64,000 nucleotides of DNA from an uncultured Lachnospiraceae bacterium (GCA_947629865.1 CANRFJ010000008.1:50677-114676), one strand, 5' to 3'; numbered from the stretch's first letter, positions 1-8,451 are shown. Program-made: numbers and translations. The notes: generated by a model not told the origin, from the letters alone.

Positions 1-496
1 CAGTCCCGTCGTCCGAGGGACGGTTGAGATAGACCGTCGCGTCCTCCACGCCGTCAAAATTTAACAGTCCCGTGCGGATAGATGCCTGCAGGGCCAGATT
101 GGCCTTGGTGCTCTTTTCCGCCGAGGACGTAGTCATATCGTTGTCAAGCGCATCATCCCATGTCATATTCTCATCGAGTACCTTATTGGCTCCCACCAGA
201 AGCATCGCCTGTGAATACTGGGACTGCTCCACGCGGAACGTGGTATTCCCGTTGTTGTCCGATTCCATTTCATAATCCACCCCGTCGGAATCAAGGGCCT
301 CCGAAAATTCACTGGCGGTGCTACCGCTTAGCGTCATCAGATCTACATATACCGGGCGGGTAAGAAAATAGCCCAGCAAAACTAAAGCAAAAAAGATTGC
401 TAACGTCACGCAGACAATAATAGTTTTTTGCCGGGTTGTATACTTATTCCAAAATTCAAGAATCTTATCCTTAATGGATATCAATTGTTCCATCAT
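1..496 (-). CDS. fliF: FliF, flagellar MS-ring protein (N-terminal part, cut by window edge)
   Basis: FliF forms the membrane MS ring on which the flagellar basal body and export gate assemble. The visible 165 residues start MMEQLISIKD and contain a transmembrane segment at about residues 22-44, followed by the start of the YscJ/FliF periplasmic ring domain (RPVYVDLMTLSGSTA). The gene runs off the left edge. A GGGGAG ribosome site precedes three in-frame ATGs at 505, 496 and 493; 496 has the best spacing. It follows fliE by about 45 bp in the classic order flgB-flgC-fliE-fliF, which supports the call more than the short fragment alone. Confidence 0.9.
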   Translation of the reverse strand, partial: MMEQLISIKDKILEFWNKYTTRQKTIIVCVTLAIFFALVLLGYFLTRPVYVDLMTLSGSTASEFSEALDSDGVDYEMESDNNGNTTFRVEQSQYSQAMLLVGANKVLDENMTWDDALDNDMTTSSAEKSTKANLALQASIRTGLLNFDGVEDATVYLNRPSDDGT

Positions 497-540
497 ATGT
501 CTCATCGCTCCCCAAAGCTATGTAGTCTTCGCCTTATCTG

Positions 541-867
541 TCAGAATTGCATGTTCATTAAGGTTCTGTAAGCCTCGACTACCGTGTTCTTCACCGCTAC
601 GGTATATTGCAACGAGACATTTGCCTTCTGCTGGGCGATCATCAGGTCATGGAGACTGTCCGACTCGCCTGTGGCATATTTGATTTCCTGCTCCTCTGCC
701 GCATTGGAATACTGCTCGGTCTGCCTGACCAGTTTCATTGCTGAGTTTAACAGACTGTCAAAACTGGCTGTGCCGTCGCTTTTGTTCATATCCGCGATGG
801 GATTCGTCGTGGCATAGCGGCTGACGCTATCCAATCCGTTAATGGCTGAAATATTCGTCACATCCAT
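541..867 (-). CDS. fliE: FliE, flagellar hook-basal body adaptor
   Basis: FliE joins the MS ring to the proximal rod and is needed before rod export. The 108-residue length matches the family. The C-terminal half (LHDLMIAQQKANVSLQYT, then VKNTVVEAYRTLMNMQF) is the conserved FliE signature of two amphipathic helices. A GGAGG five bases before the ATG decides the start. That ribosome site is also the edge of a repeat element (871-1021) separating fliE from flgC, so the leader of this gene is unusual for an internal operon gene. Confidence 0.95.
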   Translation of the reverse strand: MDVTNISAINGLDSVSRYATTNPIADMNKSDGTASFDSLLNSAMKLVRQTEQYSNAAEEQEIKYATGESDSLHDLMIAQQKANVSLQYTVAVKNTVVEAYRTLMNMQF

Positions 868-870
868 TTA

Positions 871-1021
871 ATCCTCCATTCCGGAGCGTAGCGGAGGAAG
901 TACGAGCAAAAAGCAGCGTAGCTGTTTTTGCTCTGTACATCAATACTATTTGTGACGCTCCGGCACAAATAGTGGTGTGAACAAATCAGCGCATCCGCGT
1001 GATTTTTCACACTATTCTCCT
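871..1021 (-). repeat. Interspersed structured repeat, full copy A (flgC-fliE gap)
   Basis: A 151-bp element fills the flgC-fliE gap and aligns almost base for base with 11217-11373. It contains hairpin H1 (GAGCAAAAA at 904-912 against 925-933, with inner CAGC/GCTG), hairpin H2 (ACTATTTGTG at 945-954 against 964-973, perfect 10 bp) and hairpin H3 (983-988 against 1000-1005). The nine-base loop of H2 (955-963) is exactly complementary to 881-889. Both ends carry CTCC, which reads as Shine-Dalgarno-like GGAG in the transcript. It could be a mobile element, a cis-regulatory RNA, or both. Confidence 0.8.
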
Positions 1022-1046
1022 TATGTTCTTTATTCTGTCCGCCGTT

Positions 1047-1487
1047 TTACGACTGGCCGCCGATATCCAGGGCGCGAAGCGCCATGTTCTTCGTGGAATT
1101 GAGAACGGTTATATTCGCCTCATATGCACGGGTGGCATCAATCATATTGGTCATTTCCGTCACCGTATTCACATTGGGGTACATCACATAGCCGTCTTCG
1201 TTGGCGTCCGGATGCGAGGGATCGTATACCAGACTTCCCTCCGTCATGTCCTCCACAATCTGGGACACCTTTACCCCTTTGCCAATATGCCCGCGGGCCA
1301 TACTGAAACTCTCGTCAAACGTGGGATAACTCTTTTCCTCAAACACAACGGTCTTTCTCCGGTAGACATTGCCATCTGCGTCCCTTGTGGTATCCACATT
1401 AGCGATGTTCTCCGATATAGTATCCATGCGGAGCTGCTGGGCCGTCATGCCCGTAGCGCTCACGTCCATTGCACCAAATACTGACAT
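1047..1487 (-). CDS. flgC: FlgC, flagellar proximal rod protein
   Basis: FlgC is a rod subunit of the basal body. The 146-residue protein opens with the rod/hook signature (MTAQQLRMDTISENIANVDT) and closes with the conserved coiled-coil end (MTNMIDATRAYEANITVLNS, then KNMALRALDIGG) typical of FlgC. A GGGAGAG ribosome site lies six bases before the ATG. It sits between flgB and fliE, as in other Firmicutes flagellar operons. Nothing looks damaged. Confidence 0.96.
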   Translation of the reverse strand: MSVFGAMDVSATGMTAQQLRMDTISENIANVDTTRDADGNVYRRKTVVFEEKSYPTFDESFSMARGHIGKGVKVSQIVEDMTEGSLVYDPSHPDANEDGYVMYPNVNTVTEMTNMIDATRAYEANITVLNSTKNMALRALDIGGQS

Positions 1488-1564
1488 ATATATCTCTCCC
1501 TTCGTATCTGAACTTCACATTGTCTAAGCCCCCGTCCGCGCTGAAATCACGGAACTATCCGGAA

Positions 1565-1954
1565 CTACGAGGTTCTGATTGCCGATTTGAGCCTCGAAAA
1601 CTCATTGCTGATGGAATTCATCAACGTGTAATATTTCAACTGGTTCTTCGCCAGTTCAACATTCTCCGTACTGATATCAACATTGTTGCCGTCCATGCGG
1701 TAACTCAGATTCACCTGCTCCGTATATGTGCTGGCGTTCAAGGTATTTAAGTCAATCTTGCTCACCGTCTCGTCCAGAGAATCCGTCCCCGCTACCGCAT
1801 TGGCAAGATATGTCTCAAACTGCACGTCCTTCCGCTTATAATTCGGCGTGTCGGCATTGGCGATATTGTTGGCCAGTACATCGTTGCGCAGCCAGCTCGC
1901 GTCCGCCGCTTTGTCCAGCACGTTGATGTAATTGTAGGCATTCGATAAAACCAT
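1565..1954 (-). CDS. flgB: FlgB, flagellar proximal rod protein
   Basis: FlgB is the rod subunit nearest the MS ring. The 129-residue protein has the N-terminal rod motif WLRNDVLANNIANADTPNYK and ends with a helix of the type seen in rod proteins (NQLKYYTLMNSISNEFSRL). The ATG is preceded by AGGAG. It is the first flagellar gene after codY, 64 bp downstream of the codY stop, with no separate promoter recognised between them. Early flagellar genes and codY are therefore probably co-transcribed, at least in part. Confidence 0.95.
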   Translation of the reverse strand: MVLSNAYNYINVLDKAADASWLRNDVLANNIANADTPNYKRKDVQFETYLANAVAGTDSLDETVSKIDLNTLNASTYTEQVNLSYRMDGNNVDISTENVELAKNQLKYYTLMNSISNEFSRLKSAIRTS

Positions 1955-2018
1955 ATACCCGCTCCTTTCTCACAAAAACGCAAATGGCACCATGATAACA
2001 TCACGATTCCCTTCGCGT

Positions 2019-2801
2019 TTAAGAATTCCATTTCTCCCTGTAGTAGTGCTCAAATTCCGTATATACGATATCATTAATGATCTCAATGTGCGTTCCTTTC
2101 ACTCCGGAGGATTTCGTCCTGATCAGTCCGGCGCTCTCTAACTTCCGAAGGGCATTTACGATAACTGTCCGCGTAATGCCGATCTGCCCCGCCAGCTTGC
2201 TCGTCACGATCATTCCTTCCCGTCCGCCCAGTTCATGTATCGCATGAGTGACCGCTTTCTGCTCAAGCGGCGTCAAGGTCATAATCGCAGAGGAAAAATT
2301 TTTCTGCTTATTGCGCTCCAGATCCGATTCCTCCTGAACCGCCCGCATCATTTCCAGTCCTACCACAGTGGTGCTGTATTCACTTAAAATAATATCCTCA
2401 ATACCGAAAGTCTTCTTTTTCCGGTACAGAAACAGTGTGCCAAGGCGCTCCCCACCAATGCTGATGGGCGTAATCAGCGCTTTCAGGCCTCTTGTAGCCT
2501 CCCTGGGAAATCCCAATGTCTCCAGATTGACGTTTTCCTTTGTTGATAATACATTCAGGAAACGTTCGTTCAGCTTTGAGTCTATATGGCCGCCGCGCTT
2601 CTCCTGAACTCCTCGAATTGTCTCATCATCGTCCGCAACATAAGTTCCCAGCATCTTCCCCTTGCCGCTTATGATAAAAGCGCTGGCTCCAAGGATCTGC
2701 CCCAGCACAGAGCATATATCCATAAACGCCACTTTGGAAGAATGTCTGTCATTAAGGAGGCGGTTGATTTTACGGGTTTTATCCAGTAACTCAATGCTCA
2801 T
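2019..2801 (-). CDS. codY: CodY, GTP/branched-chain amino acid-responsive repressor
   Basis: CodY senses isoleucine, leucine and valine plus GTP, and represses biosynthetic and adaptive genes during rich growth. The 260-residue length matches the family. Residues 1-155 form the GAF-type ligand domain (LLDKTRKINRLLNDR, ASAFIISGKGKMLGTY). The C-terminal winged helix-turn-helix holds TSKLAGQIGITRTVIVNALR and KLESAGLIRTKSSGVKGTHI. GGAGGATGCC precedes the ATG. Its own promoter is at 2830-2858. The branched-chain genes at 46.6-51.1 kb are plausible targets, although no clear CodY box was seen there. Confidence 0.96.
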   Translation of the reverse strand: MSIELLDKTRKINRLLNDRHSSKVAFMDICSVLGQILGASAFIISGKGKMLGTYVADDDETIRGVQEKRGGHIDSKLNERFLNVLSTKENVNLETLGFPREATRGLKALITPISIGGERLGTLFLYRKKKTFGIEDIILSEYSTTVVGLEMMRAVQEESDLERNKQKNFSSAIMTLTPLEQKAVTHAIHELGGREGMIVTSKLAGQIGITRTVIVNALRKLESAGLIRTKSSGVKGTHIEIINDIVYTEFEHYYREKWNS

Positions 2802-2829
2802 GGCATCCTCCTCGGAATCTTATGGAACA

Positions 2830-2858
2830 ATTTTATCATAAAACAGTTTAAATGACAA
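2830..2858 (-). promoter_or_regulatory. Sigma-A type promoter of codY
   Basis: On the minus strand a TTGTCA -35 (2853-2858) and a TAAAAT -10 (2830-2835) are separated by exactly 17 bp, about 30 bp before the codY start. It lies in the topA-codY gap and would drive codY and probably the flagellar genes behind it. Confidence 0.65.
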
Positions 2859-2861
2859 GCA

Positions 2862-4928
2862 TTAACTCTTTTGCTTTTCGATTATTGTCGAACAGGCGCT
2901 GTCCGCGCACACTAATTTGTTCCCCTTGTCTAAGAGCATCCCGCCGCATTTGGGGCATTTTTCTCCGGACGGCCTCTGCCACGTCATGACATCACACTCC
3001 GGATTGTTCTCACAGCCGTAGTAGCGGCGTCCCTTCTGCGTCTTCTTGATCACAATCTGTCCGCCGCACTTGGGACAGGTCACGCCGATTTTCTCATAAT
3101 ACGGTTTCGTGTTGCGGCACTCCGGAAATCCGGGACATGCCAGAAATTTCCCGTGTGGGCCGTATTTAATTACCATATTTTTCCCGCACTGGTCGCAGAT
3201 CACGTCCGTGACCTCATCTGCAATCTCAACCTTTTCCAGTTCCTTCTCCGCCTGAGTGACGGACTCCTTCAAATCCGGATAAAAATTCCGGATAATCGTC
3301 TTCCACTCCACGTCCCCGTCAGCCACGCTGTCTAACAGGGCCTCCATCGTAGCCGTAAAATTCACATCTACAATCCCCGGAAAATTTGTGAGCATAATCC
3401 GGTTTACAATCTCTCCCAATTCTGACAGGTACAGATTCTTCTGCTCCTTCACCACATAGCGTCGGGAGATCAGTGTGGAAATGGTGGGGGCATAGGTGCT
3501 CGGCCGCCCGATTCCCAGCTCCTCCAGCGCCTTTACAAGGGACGCCTCGGTATAGTGGGCCGGCGGCTGGGTAAAATGCTGTTCCTTTTCCAGCTTTTCC
3601 AACTGAAGGCGGGAATCCTCCTTTAATTTTGCCAGGGCCGTATTGGCCTCCTCCTTGTCGTCCTCTCCCTGATATACCGCCATAAATCCGGGAAATACCA
3701 GTTTTGAACCGGCGCTCGTAAAGCGGTGTCCTCCCCCGTCTATGCGGACAGATACCGTCTCGTACCGGGCCGAATGCATCCGGCTCGCCACAAAGCGCTT
3801 CCATATCAGCTGGTACAGCCGGAACTGATCCCTGCTCAGCGAGTCCTTCACCTGGGCGGGAGTGAGTTCCACATAGGTGGGGCGGATCGCCTCGTGGGCG
3901 TCCTGGATATTTTTCCCGCTCCCGGCAGTATTCGCTCCCTCTGTAATATTTTCACTTCCGTAATTTTCTGTGATAAATTCGCGGCAGGCAGTGTCTGCCT
4001 CCTCCGAAATTCTGGTAGAATCTGTACGAAGATAGGTAATCAGTCCAATCGTGCCGTGTCCTTTGACCGCCACGCCCTCATAGAGCTGCTGCGCAACCTG
4101 CATCGTCTTTCTCGTGGCAAAATTTAACTGTTTGGCGCCCTCCTGCTGAAGCGTAGAGGTCGTAAATGGCAGAGGCGGCTTCTTCGTGCGCTCGCCCCGA
4201 CGGATCGAGGAAATGTGATAGTCTGCTCCCTGCAGTTCGCCCACTATGCGCTCCACGTCTTCCTTTCCGGATATCTCTCTCTTTTCCGGATCGCCGTAAT
4301 ATTTGGCTGTCAGCGGCTTTTTTACGCCGGACACGGCAAAAGACGCCTCCAGGCTCCAGTACTCCTTTGGTATAAACGCCTCAATCTCCTTTTCCCTGTC
4401 GGCGATAATACGCAGGGCAACCGACTGGACACGGCCGGCGCTCAGGCCTCTCTTTACCTTGGCCCACAGCAGGGGACTGATGGAGTATCCCACCATACGA
4501 TCCAGCACGCGTCTGGCCTGCTGGGCGTCCACGAGATCCATATCAATGCCTCTGGACTGCTTCAACGCCTGTCGCACGGCATTTTTGGTTATTTCGTTAA
4601 AGGTGATGCGGCTGGTCTTCGCCGGATCCAGTTTAAGGGCCTGGCACAGATGCCAGGAGATCGCCTCGCCCTCCCGGTCTGGATCAGTCGCCAGATAGAT
4701 TTTGTCGGCCTTCCTGACCTCCTTGCGGAGTCCCGCCAGAAGTTCGCCCTTTCCCCTTATCGTAATGTAATGGGGTTCAAAATCGTGTTCCATGTCAATT
4801 CCCATCTGACTTTTCGGCATATCCCTGACATGTCCGTTTGAGGCCACTACCTCGTAGTTCTTCCCCAGAAATTTTTTGATCGTCTTAGATTTTGCCGGTG
4901 ACTCGACGATGATAAGATTCTTAGCCAT
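2862..4928 (-). CDS. topA: TopA, DNA topoisomerase I
   Basis: Type IA topoisomerase that relaxes negative supercoils. The Toprim domain holds Glu9 and the acidic motif TDPDREGEA (residues 81-89). The catalytic tyrosine is Tyr299 in TYLRTDSTR. The C-terminus has three Cys4 zinc-ribbon modules (CDQCGK..CPGFPEC, CPKCGG..CENNPEC, CPKCGG..CADSAC). The start MAKNLIIVESPAKSK at 4928 follows GAGGT and gives 688 residues. An upstream in-frame ATG at 4970 only reads a repeat remnant and is rejected. The gene has its own promoter near 5014-5042. Confidence 0.97.
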   Translation of the reverse strand: MAKNLIIVESPAKSKTIKKFLGKNYEVVASNGHVRDMPKSQMGIDMEHDFEPHYITIRGKGELLAGLRKEVRKADKIYLATDPDREGEAISWHLCQALKLDPAKTSRITFNEITKNAVRQALKQSRGIDMDLVDAQQARRVLDRMVGYSISPLLWAKVKRGLSAGRVQSVALRIIADREKEIEAFIPKEYWSLEASFAVSGVKKPLTAKYYGDPEKREISGKEDVERIVGELQGADYHISSIRRGERTKKPPLPFTTSTLQQEGAKQLNFATRKTMQVAQQLYEGVAVKGHGTIGLITYLRTDSTRISEEADTACREFITENYGSENITEGANTAGSGKNIQDAHEAIRPTYVELTPAQVKDSLSRDQFRLYQLIWKRFVASRMHSARYETVSVRIDGGGHRFTSAGSKLVFPGFMAVYQGEDDKEEANTALAKLKEDSRLQLEKLEKEQHFTQPPAHYTEASLVKALEELGIGRPSTYAPTISTLISRRYVVKEQKNLYLSELGEIVNRIMLTNFPGIVDVNFTATMEALLDSVADGDVEWKTIIRNFYPDLKESVTQAEKELEKVEIADEVTDVICDQCGKNMVIKYGPHGKFLACPGFPECRNTKPYYEKIGVTCPKCGGQIVIKKTQKGRRYYGCENNPECDVMTWQRPSGEKCPKCGGMLLDKGNKLVCADSACSTIIEKQKS

Positions 4929-4933
4929 TTTAA

Positions 4934-4976
4934 CCTCTATTCCGGAGCGCGCTGATACCAGTGCGAACAAATCTGC
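4934..4976 (-). repeat. Truncated copy of the structured repeat (D), upstream of topA
   Basis: ATTCCGGAGCGC followed by GTGCGAACAAAT matches the first and last parts of the full element (871-1021 and 11217-11373) with the middle missing. As in the full copies it ends at the ribosome site of the next gene, here topA. The similarity is short, so a chance match of the inner part is possible; the ATTCCGGAGCG end is convincing. Confidence 0.5.
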
Positions 4977-5013
4977 CTGCTCCCTTACTATTTTTCCAAT
5001 GAAACCTTAAAAC

Positions 5014-5042
5014 AGCATACACCATTTTTTTTTGACTTTCAA
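5014..5042 (-). promoter_or_regulatory. Probable sigma-A promoter of topA, with A-rich tract upstream
   Basis: Minus-strand TTGAAA (5037-5042) and TATGCT (5014-5019) are spaced by 17 bp. The spacer includes nine consecutive A residues. Just upstream, 5052-5085 is a low-complexity AAAAATAAAAT run on the same strand that could act as an UP-like or curved element. The promoter serves topA only; dprA ends at 5110. Confidence 0.5.
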
Positions 5043-5109
5043 GGAAAAGATAAAATTTTATTTTTATTTTATTTTTATTTTTTGTAAAGATTCTGTAATT
5101 TTTTATCCC

Positions 5110-6183
5110 CTAAGAGAGGACAAAATATCCTCTCGCAGTCTCCCGAATCCTGTCCTCCTTTTTCAGTTTCAGAATTCCTTTCATCGCCTCGGTTCGGCTA
5201 ATCTTCAGTTCTGCCGCCACTCGGTCCAGATGAACCGGCACGGCTCCCATGCAGGCCAGTATCCTCTCCTCCGCCGTCTCCTCCCCTCCTGTCTTTTCCG
5301 CGCCGTCAGCCGGAGTGACGCCGTAGTATTCCAGAATATCCTGAGGCGAAGTCACGGGAACGGCTCCCTGGCGAATCAGGCGGTTGCAGCCGACGCTGAG
5401 AACATCCCCGATTCGGCCGGGAACCACAAAAACGTCTTTTCCCTGCTCAAGCGCCGCATCTGCCGTGATCAGGGAGCCGCTCCTCTCCCTCGCCTCCACG
5501 AGGAGAATCCCGTCGGAGAGCCCGCTTATGATGCGGTTTCTCATGGGGAAAAACGAAGGGCGCGCCCGCATCTCCACCGGCAGTTCGGAGAGAATCCCGC
5601 CCCTCCTTTTTATACAGTCATACAGCCTCCGGTGCTCGGCCGGATAGCAGACATCTACCCCGCAGCCGAGGACGGCATAGGTCTTCCCGCCGCCCTCCAG
5701 CGCCCCCTGGTGGGCCCAGCCGTCAATCCCTCTCGCCATTCCGCTTATGACTTCCAGCCCCGCCTCCGCCAGGTGACGGCCAAACAGCCGCGCCATATCG
5801 CGCCCGTAGGCGGTACAGTCCCTGGCGCCCACGATACCGATTACCGGACGGGACATATCCGGCAGTTCTCCCCTTATATACAGATGCTTGGGAGGCTGAT
5901 AGATCCACCGCAGCCTCTCAGGATACTCCCTGTCAAAGCAGGAGACATACCGGATCCCCCTCTCTCCAAGAGCCTCCCATTCGCGTCTGGCCTCCTCTCT
6001 GCCGCGGCTGTCCGACAGCGTGCGGATACAGGCCGGCGACAGTCCCCGGACACGGGACAGCCGCCGGGCGTCGGCCCGGTATATCTCCGACAGGGCGCCA
6101 AAGTGCTCCAGGAGCCGCTCCGCCCTCTTTACCCCTATGCCCGGCCTGGTGCAGAGCCAGTAAGCAATGTATTTGTCCTCCAT
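5110..6183 (-). CDS. dprA: DprA/Smf, DNA-processing protein
   Basis: DprA loads RecA on incoming single-stranded DNA during transformation. The 357-residue protein has an N-terminal SAM/HhH-like region (residues 1-65), the DprA Rossmann domain (GIVGARDCTAYG, then VISGMARGIDGWAHQGAL, then ILVEARERSGSLITADAAL, FVVPGRIGD) and a C-terminal winged helix that may bind DNA. GGAGG eight bases before the ATG lies inside the end of comM. Only 3 bp separate the genes, so they form one operon. dprA and comM-type genes are widespread even in bacteria not known to be competent. Confidence 0.95.
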   Translation of the reverse strand: MEDKYIAYWLCTRPGIGVKRAERLLEHFGALSEIYRADARRLSRVRGLSPACIRTLSDSRGREEARREWEALGERGIRYVSCFDREYPERLRWIYQPPKHLYIRGELPDMSRPVIGIVGARDCTAYGRDMARLFGRHLAEAGLEVISGMARGIDGWAHQGALEGGGKTYAVLGCGVDVCYPAEHRRLYDCIKRRGGILSELPVEMRARPSFFPMRNRIISGLSDGILLVEARERSGSLITADAALEQGKDVFVVPGRIGDVLSVGCNRLIRQGAVPVTSPQDILEYYGVTPADGAEKTGGEETAEERILACMGAVPVHLDRVAAELKISRTEAMKGILKLKKEDRIRETARGYFVLS

Positions 6184-6186
6184 ACC

Positions 6187-7707
6187 CTACCTCCAGTATT
6201 TTTTATTGATACTCCGGAGACACACCGCCTCTGTGATGTGCTCCTCCGTAATCGCGTCGCTCTCGTCCATATCCGCAATGGTTCTGGCCACCCGTATAAT
6301 CCGCGAGAGCCGCCTCATACTGCAGTCGCCCTCCCGAAAAAATTCCTCCAGATATTCCCTCTGCGGCCGGCCCAGCGCACAGTATCTCTCCATCGACTTT
6401 CCCGGCATTTCCCCGTTGTAGGAAAAGTCCTCGCTCCGGTAACGCTCTTTTTGTATATCCATCGTGCGCTGCACTCTCTTTCGTATCGCCGCCGAGTCCT
6501 CTCCCCCGCTCTGATAGAGATGAAATTCCGGCAGGCCCGTCTCCACACAGATATCCATACGATCCAGCAGGGGCTCGCTGAGCTTATTGAGGTATCTCCG
6601 TATGTCACCCTCCGTGCAGCGGCACCTCTCCCTGTCGGGGTAAAACCCGCAGCGGCATGGATTCATGGCGGCCAGGAAAATGCAGTCCGACGGATACTCA
6701 CTGGTCTGCCCCAGCCGCGAGACCGTCACCCGACGCTCCTCCAGCGGCTGGCGCAGCGCCTCCAGCGCCGCCCGCGAAAATTCCGGCAGTTCGTCCAGAA
6801 AGAGCACGCCCTTTGCCGCCAGCGTAATCTCCCCCGGCACGGGAATCCGCCCGCCGCCCGTGAGTGCCGCAGGCGTCGCCGTGTGGTGGGGCGTGCGGAA
6901 CGGCCTCCTTGTGACAATGGGCTCCTCTCCTGACAATAAGCCGCAGATGCTGTATATCCTTGTCAGTTCCAGACTCTCCTCCAGAGACATCTCCGGCATA
7001 ATCGAGGGGATTCTCTTTGCCACCATCGTCTTGCCGCTGCCCGGCGGCCCGATCATCAGGAGATTGTGCCTTCCGCTGACAGCAATCTCCGCCGCCCGCT
7101 TCAGTCCCTCCTGTCCGCACACCTCGGAAAAGTCGCCGCTCTCCTTCGCCCTCTTTTTATACTCCTCAAACGAAAAACGAATCGGCGCCAGCTTCTTCTC
7201 CCCGCGCAGAAAATCCAGCGCCTCCCGGATGGCGGAGACTCCGTATACCTCTACGTCCGGCAGCGCGCCTCCCTCAGAGGCGTTTCCCGCCGGAACAACA
7301 AATTTTTTTATTCCCTGTCTGCGTCCCTCCATAATCATGGCCAGCACGCCCTTTACCTCCCGTATGCTGCCGTCCAGCCCCAGTTCCCCTATTAAGAGCG
7401 TCTGTTCTGTCAGATCTTCGGAAAGATAACCGAAAGCGGTCAAAAGTGAAATTGCGATGGGAAGGTCAAAACTGGTTCCTTCCTTTCTCAGATTGGCCGG
7501 TGAAAGATTTACGGTAATCCGTCTGGCCGGAAGCCGGATCCCGATATTGCGCAGGGCAATGCGCACCCGCTCTCTGGCCTCCTTTACCGCCGAAGCCAGA
7601 TATCCCACCATATCAAAAACAGGCAGACCATCATTGACGTCTGCCTCTATGCGGATCACTCTGGCCTCCATGCCGGATACGTCCGCCCCGTATACGCTGC
7701 AAAACAT
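6187..7707 (-). CDS. comM: ComM/YifB family AAA+ ATPase (Mg-chelatase-like)
   Basis: The 506 residues show the full YifB/ComM architecture: an N-terminal Lon-protease-like domain (FDMVGYLASAVKEARERVR), an AAA+ domain with Walker A GPPGSGKT at 220-227 and arginine/sensor motifs (GVLFLDELPEFSR, AAMNPCRCGFYPD), and a C-terminal Mg-chelatase lid. In Haemophilus and Vibrio ComM is a helicase aiding branch migration during transformation; here that role is inferred from pairing with dprA. It is not a true magnesium chelatase because no cobalamin or chlorophyll genes are nearby. Confidence 0.93.
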   Translation of the reverse strand: MFCSVYGADVSGMEARVIRIEADVNDGLPVFDMVGYLASAVKEARERVRIALRNIGIRLPARRITVNLSPANLRKEGTSFDLPIAISLLTAFGYLSEDLTEQTLLIGELGLDGSIREVKGVLAMIMEGRRQGIKKFVVPAGNASEGGALPDVEVYGVSAIREALDFLRGEKKLAPIRFSFEEYKKRAKESGDFSEVCGQEGLKRAAEIAVSGRHNLLMIGPPGSGKTMVAKRIPSIMPEMSLEESLELTRIYSICGLLSGEEPIVTRRPFRTPHHTATPAALTGGGRIPVPGEITLAAKGVLFLDELPEFSRAALEALRQPLEERRVTVSRLGQTSEYPSDCIFLAAMNPCRCGFYPDRERCRCTEGDIRRYLNKLSEPLLDRMDICVETGLPEFHLYQSGGEDSAAIRKRVQRTMDIQKERYRSEDFSYNGEMPGKSMERYCALGRPQREYLEEFFREGDCSMRRLSRIIRVARTIADMDESDAITEEHITEAVCLRSINKKYWR

Positions 7708-7739
7708 ACGTCCTCCTCCCGGAGAATCAATCTGCCTGT

Positions 7740-7768
7740 ATTATATACTATGATATATGTAATTGCAA
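7740..7768 (-). promoter_or_regulatory. Sigma-A promoter of comM-dprA
   Basis: Minus strand TTGCAA (7763-7768), a 17-bp spacer and a perfect TATAAT (7740-7745), about 35 bp before the comM ATG at 7707. It lies in the nrdR-comM gap, so comM-dprA can be transcribed independently of nrdR. Confidence 0.65.
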
Positions 7769-7808
7769 GATGCGTTCAGACGATGAGCGCACCCGCTGTG
7801 CGCGGCGC

Positions 7809-8270
7809 TCACTGTCCCTGCTGGTCAAGAATCTTCTTGATCTCGTCCATAAAGGTGCTGACATCTTTAAAATCCCTGTATACCGAGGCGAAGCGCACAT
7901 AGGCGACGGAGTCCAGATCCTTCAGTTTGTCCATAAGTATCTCCCCGATACGGCTGCTGGGCACCTCCTTCTCCCCCAGGTTAAATACCGCGCTCTCCAC
8001 ACTGTCCACCAGCTCGTTGATCTGGTCTACGGAAATCGGCCTCTTGATGCAGGAGCGGAACACGCCCCTCTCAATCTTCGAGCGGTCATAGGGTTCTCTG
8101 GCCTCGTCTTTTTTGATAATCACAAGCGGTATCGTCTCCAGCTTCTCATAGGTAGTAAAACGCTTCCCGCACTTCTCACACTTGCGGCGTCGCCGGATGG
8201 AATTGTTGTCGTCCGCCGGACGGGAATCAATCACCTTGGTATTTGCCTCTCCACAAAATGGACATTTCAT
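7809..8270 (-). CDS. nrdR: NrdR, ribonucleotide reductase repressor
   Basis: NrdR binds ATP/dATP and represses ribonucleotide reductase genes. The 153-residue protein has the N-terminal zinc ribbon (Cys3, Cys6, Cys31, Cys34; CPFCGEANTKVIDSRP and CEKCGKRF) and a C-terminal ATP-cone (LVIIKKDEAREPYDRSKIER). Length matches the family. No nrd gene is in the window. The upstream region holds a promoter and an inverted repeat that could mediate autoregulation. Confidence 0.96.
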   Translation of the reverse strand: MKCPFCGEANTKVIDSRPADDNNSIRRRRKCEKCGKRFTTYEKLETIPLVIIKKDEAREPYDRSKIERGVFRSCIKRPISVDQINELVDSVESAVFNLGEKEVPSSRIGEILMDKLKDLDSVAYVRFASVYRDFKDVSTFMDEIKKILDQQGQ

Positions 8271-8342
8271 AGTAAACCCCTTTTCTGCACGGCTTTTTTA
8301 TCCGGCTGGCCTGCGGACGCCGTGCCGACGCAGACCGGTAGT

Positions 8343-8397
8343 ACAAAATGTAGTATCTCTCTTGTTTTAGTATAGTGTATTTTGTGCGGTATGTAAA
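8343..8397 (-). promoter_or_regulatory. nrdR promoter with flanking inverted repeats
   Basis: Minus-strand TTTACA (8392-8397) and TATACT (8369-8374) are 17 bp apart. The sequence ACAAAAT occurs in opposite orientations on the two sides of the -10 (8343-8356 and 8372-8386; ACAAAATGTAGTAT against ACAAAATACACTAT). Paired inverted sites around a promoter fit a dimeric repressor such as NrdR itself, but they were not compared with a curated NrdR box. Confidence 0.5.
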
Positions 8398-8451
8398 GAG
8401 GCAAATCCGCGAGCGGAAGGCGGCAGGGCGGTTCCCGCGACGGGCATACTC

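Noticed and set aside
134..141. GTCATATC inside fliF
   Set aside because: A single match to the xylan operator within coding sequence, without phased partners or a -10.
5032..6933. A 633-codon open frame on the plus strand
   Set aside because: It lies antisense to dprA and comM, which have clear family motifs. The translation is Pro/Arg/His-rich with no recognisable motif, as expected of the opposite strand of GC-rich genes.
6187..7707. Magnesium chelatase subunit
   Set aside because: The Lon-like N-terminus and pairing with dprA identify YifB/ComM; no tetrapyrrole genes nearby.
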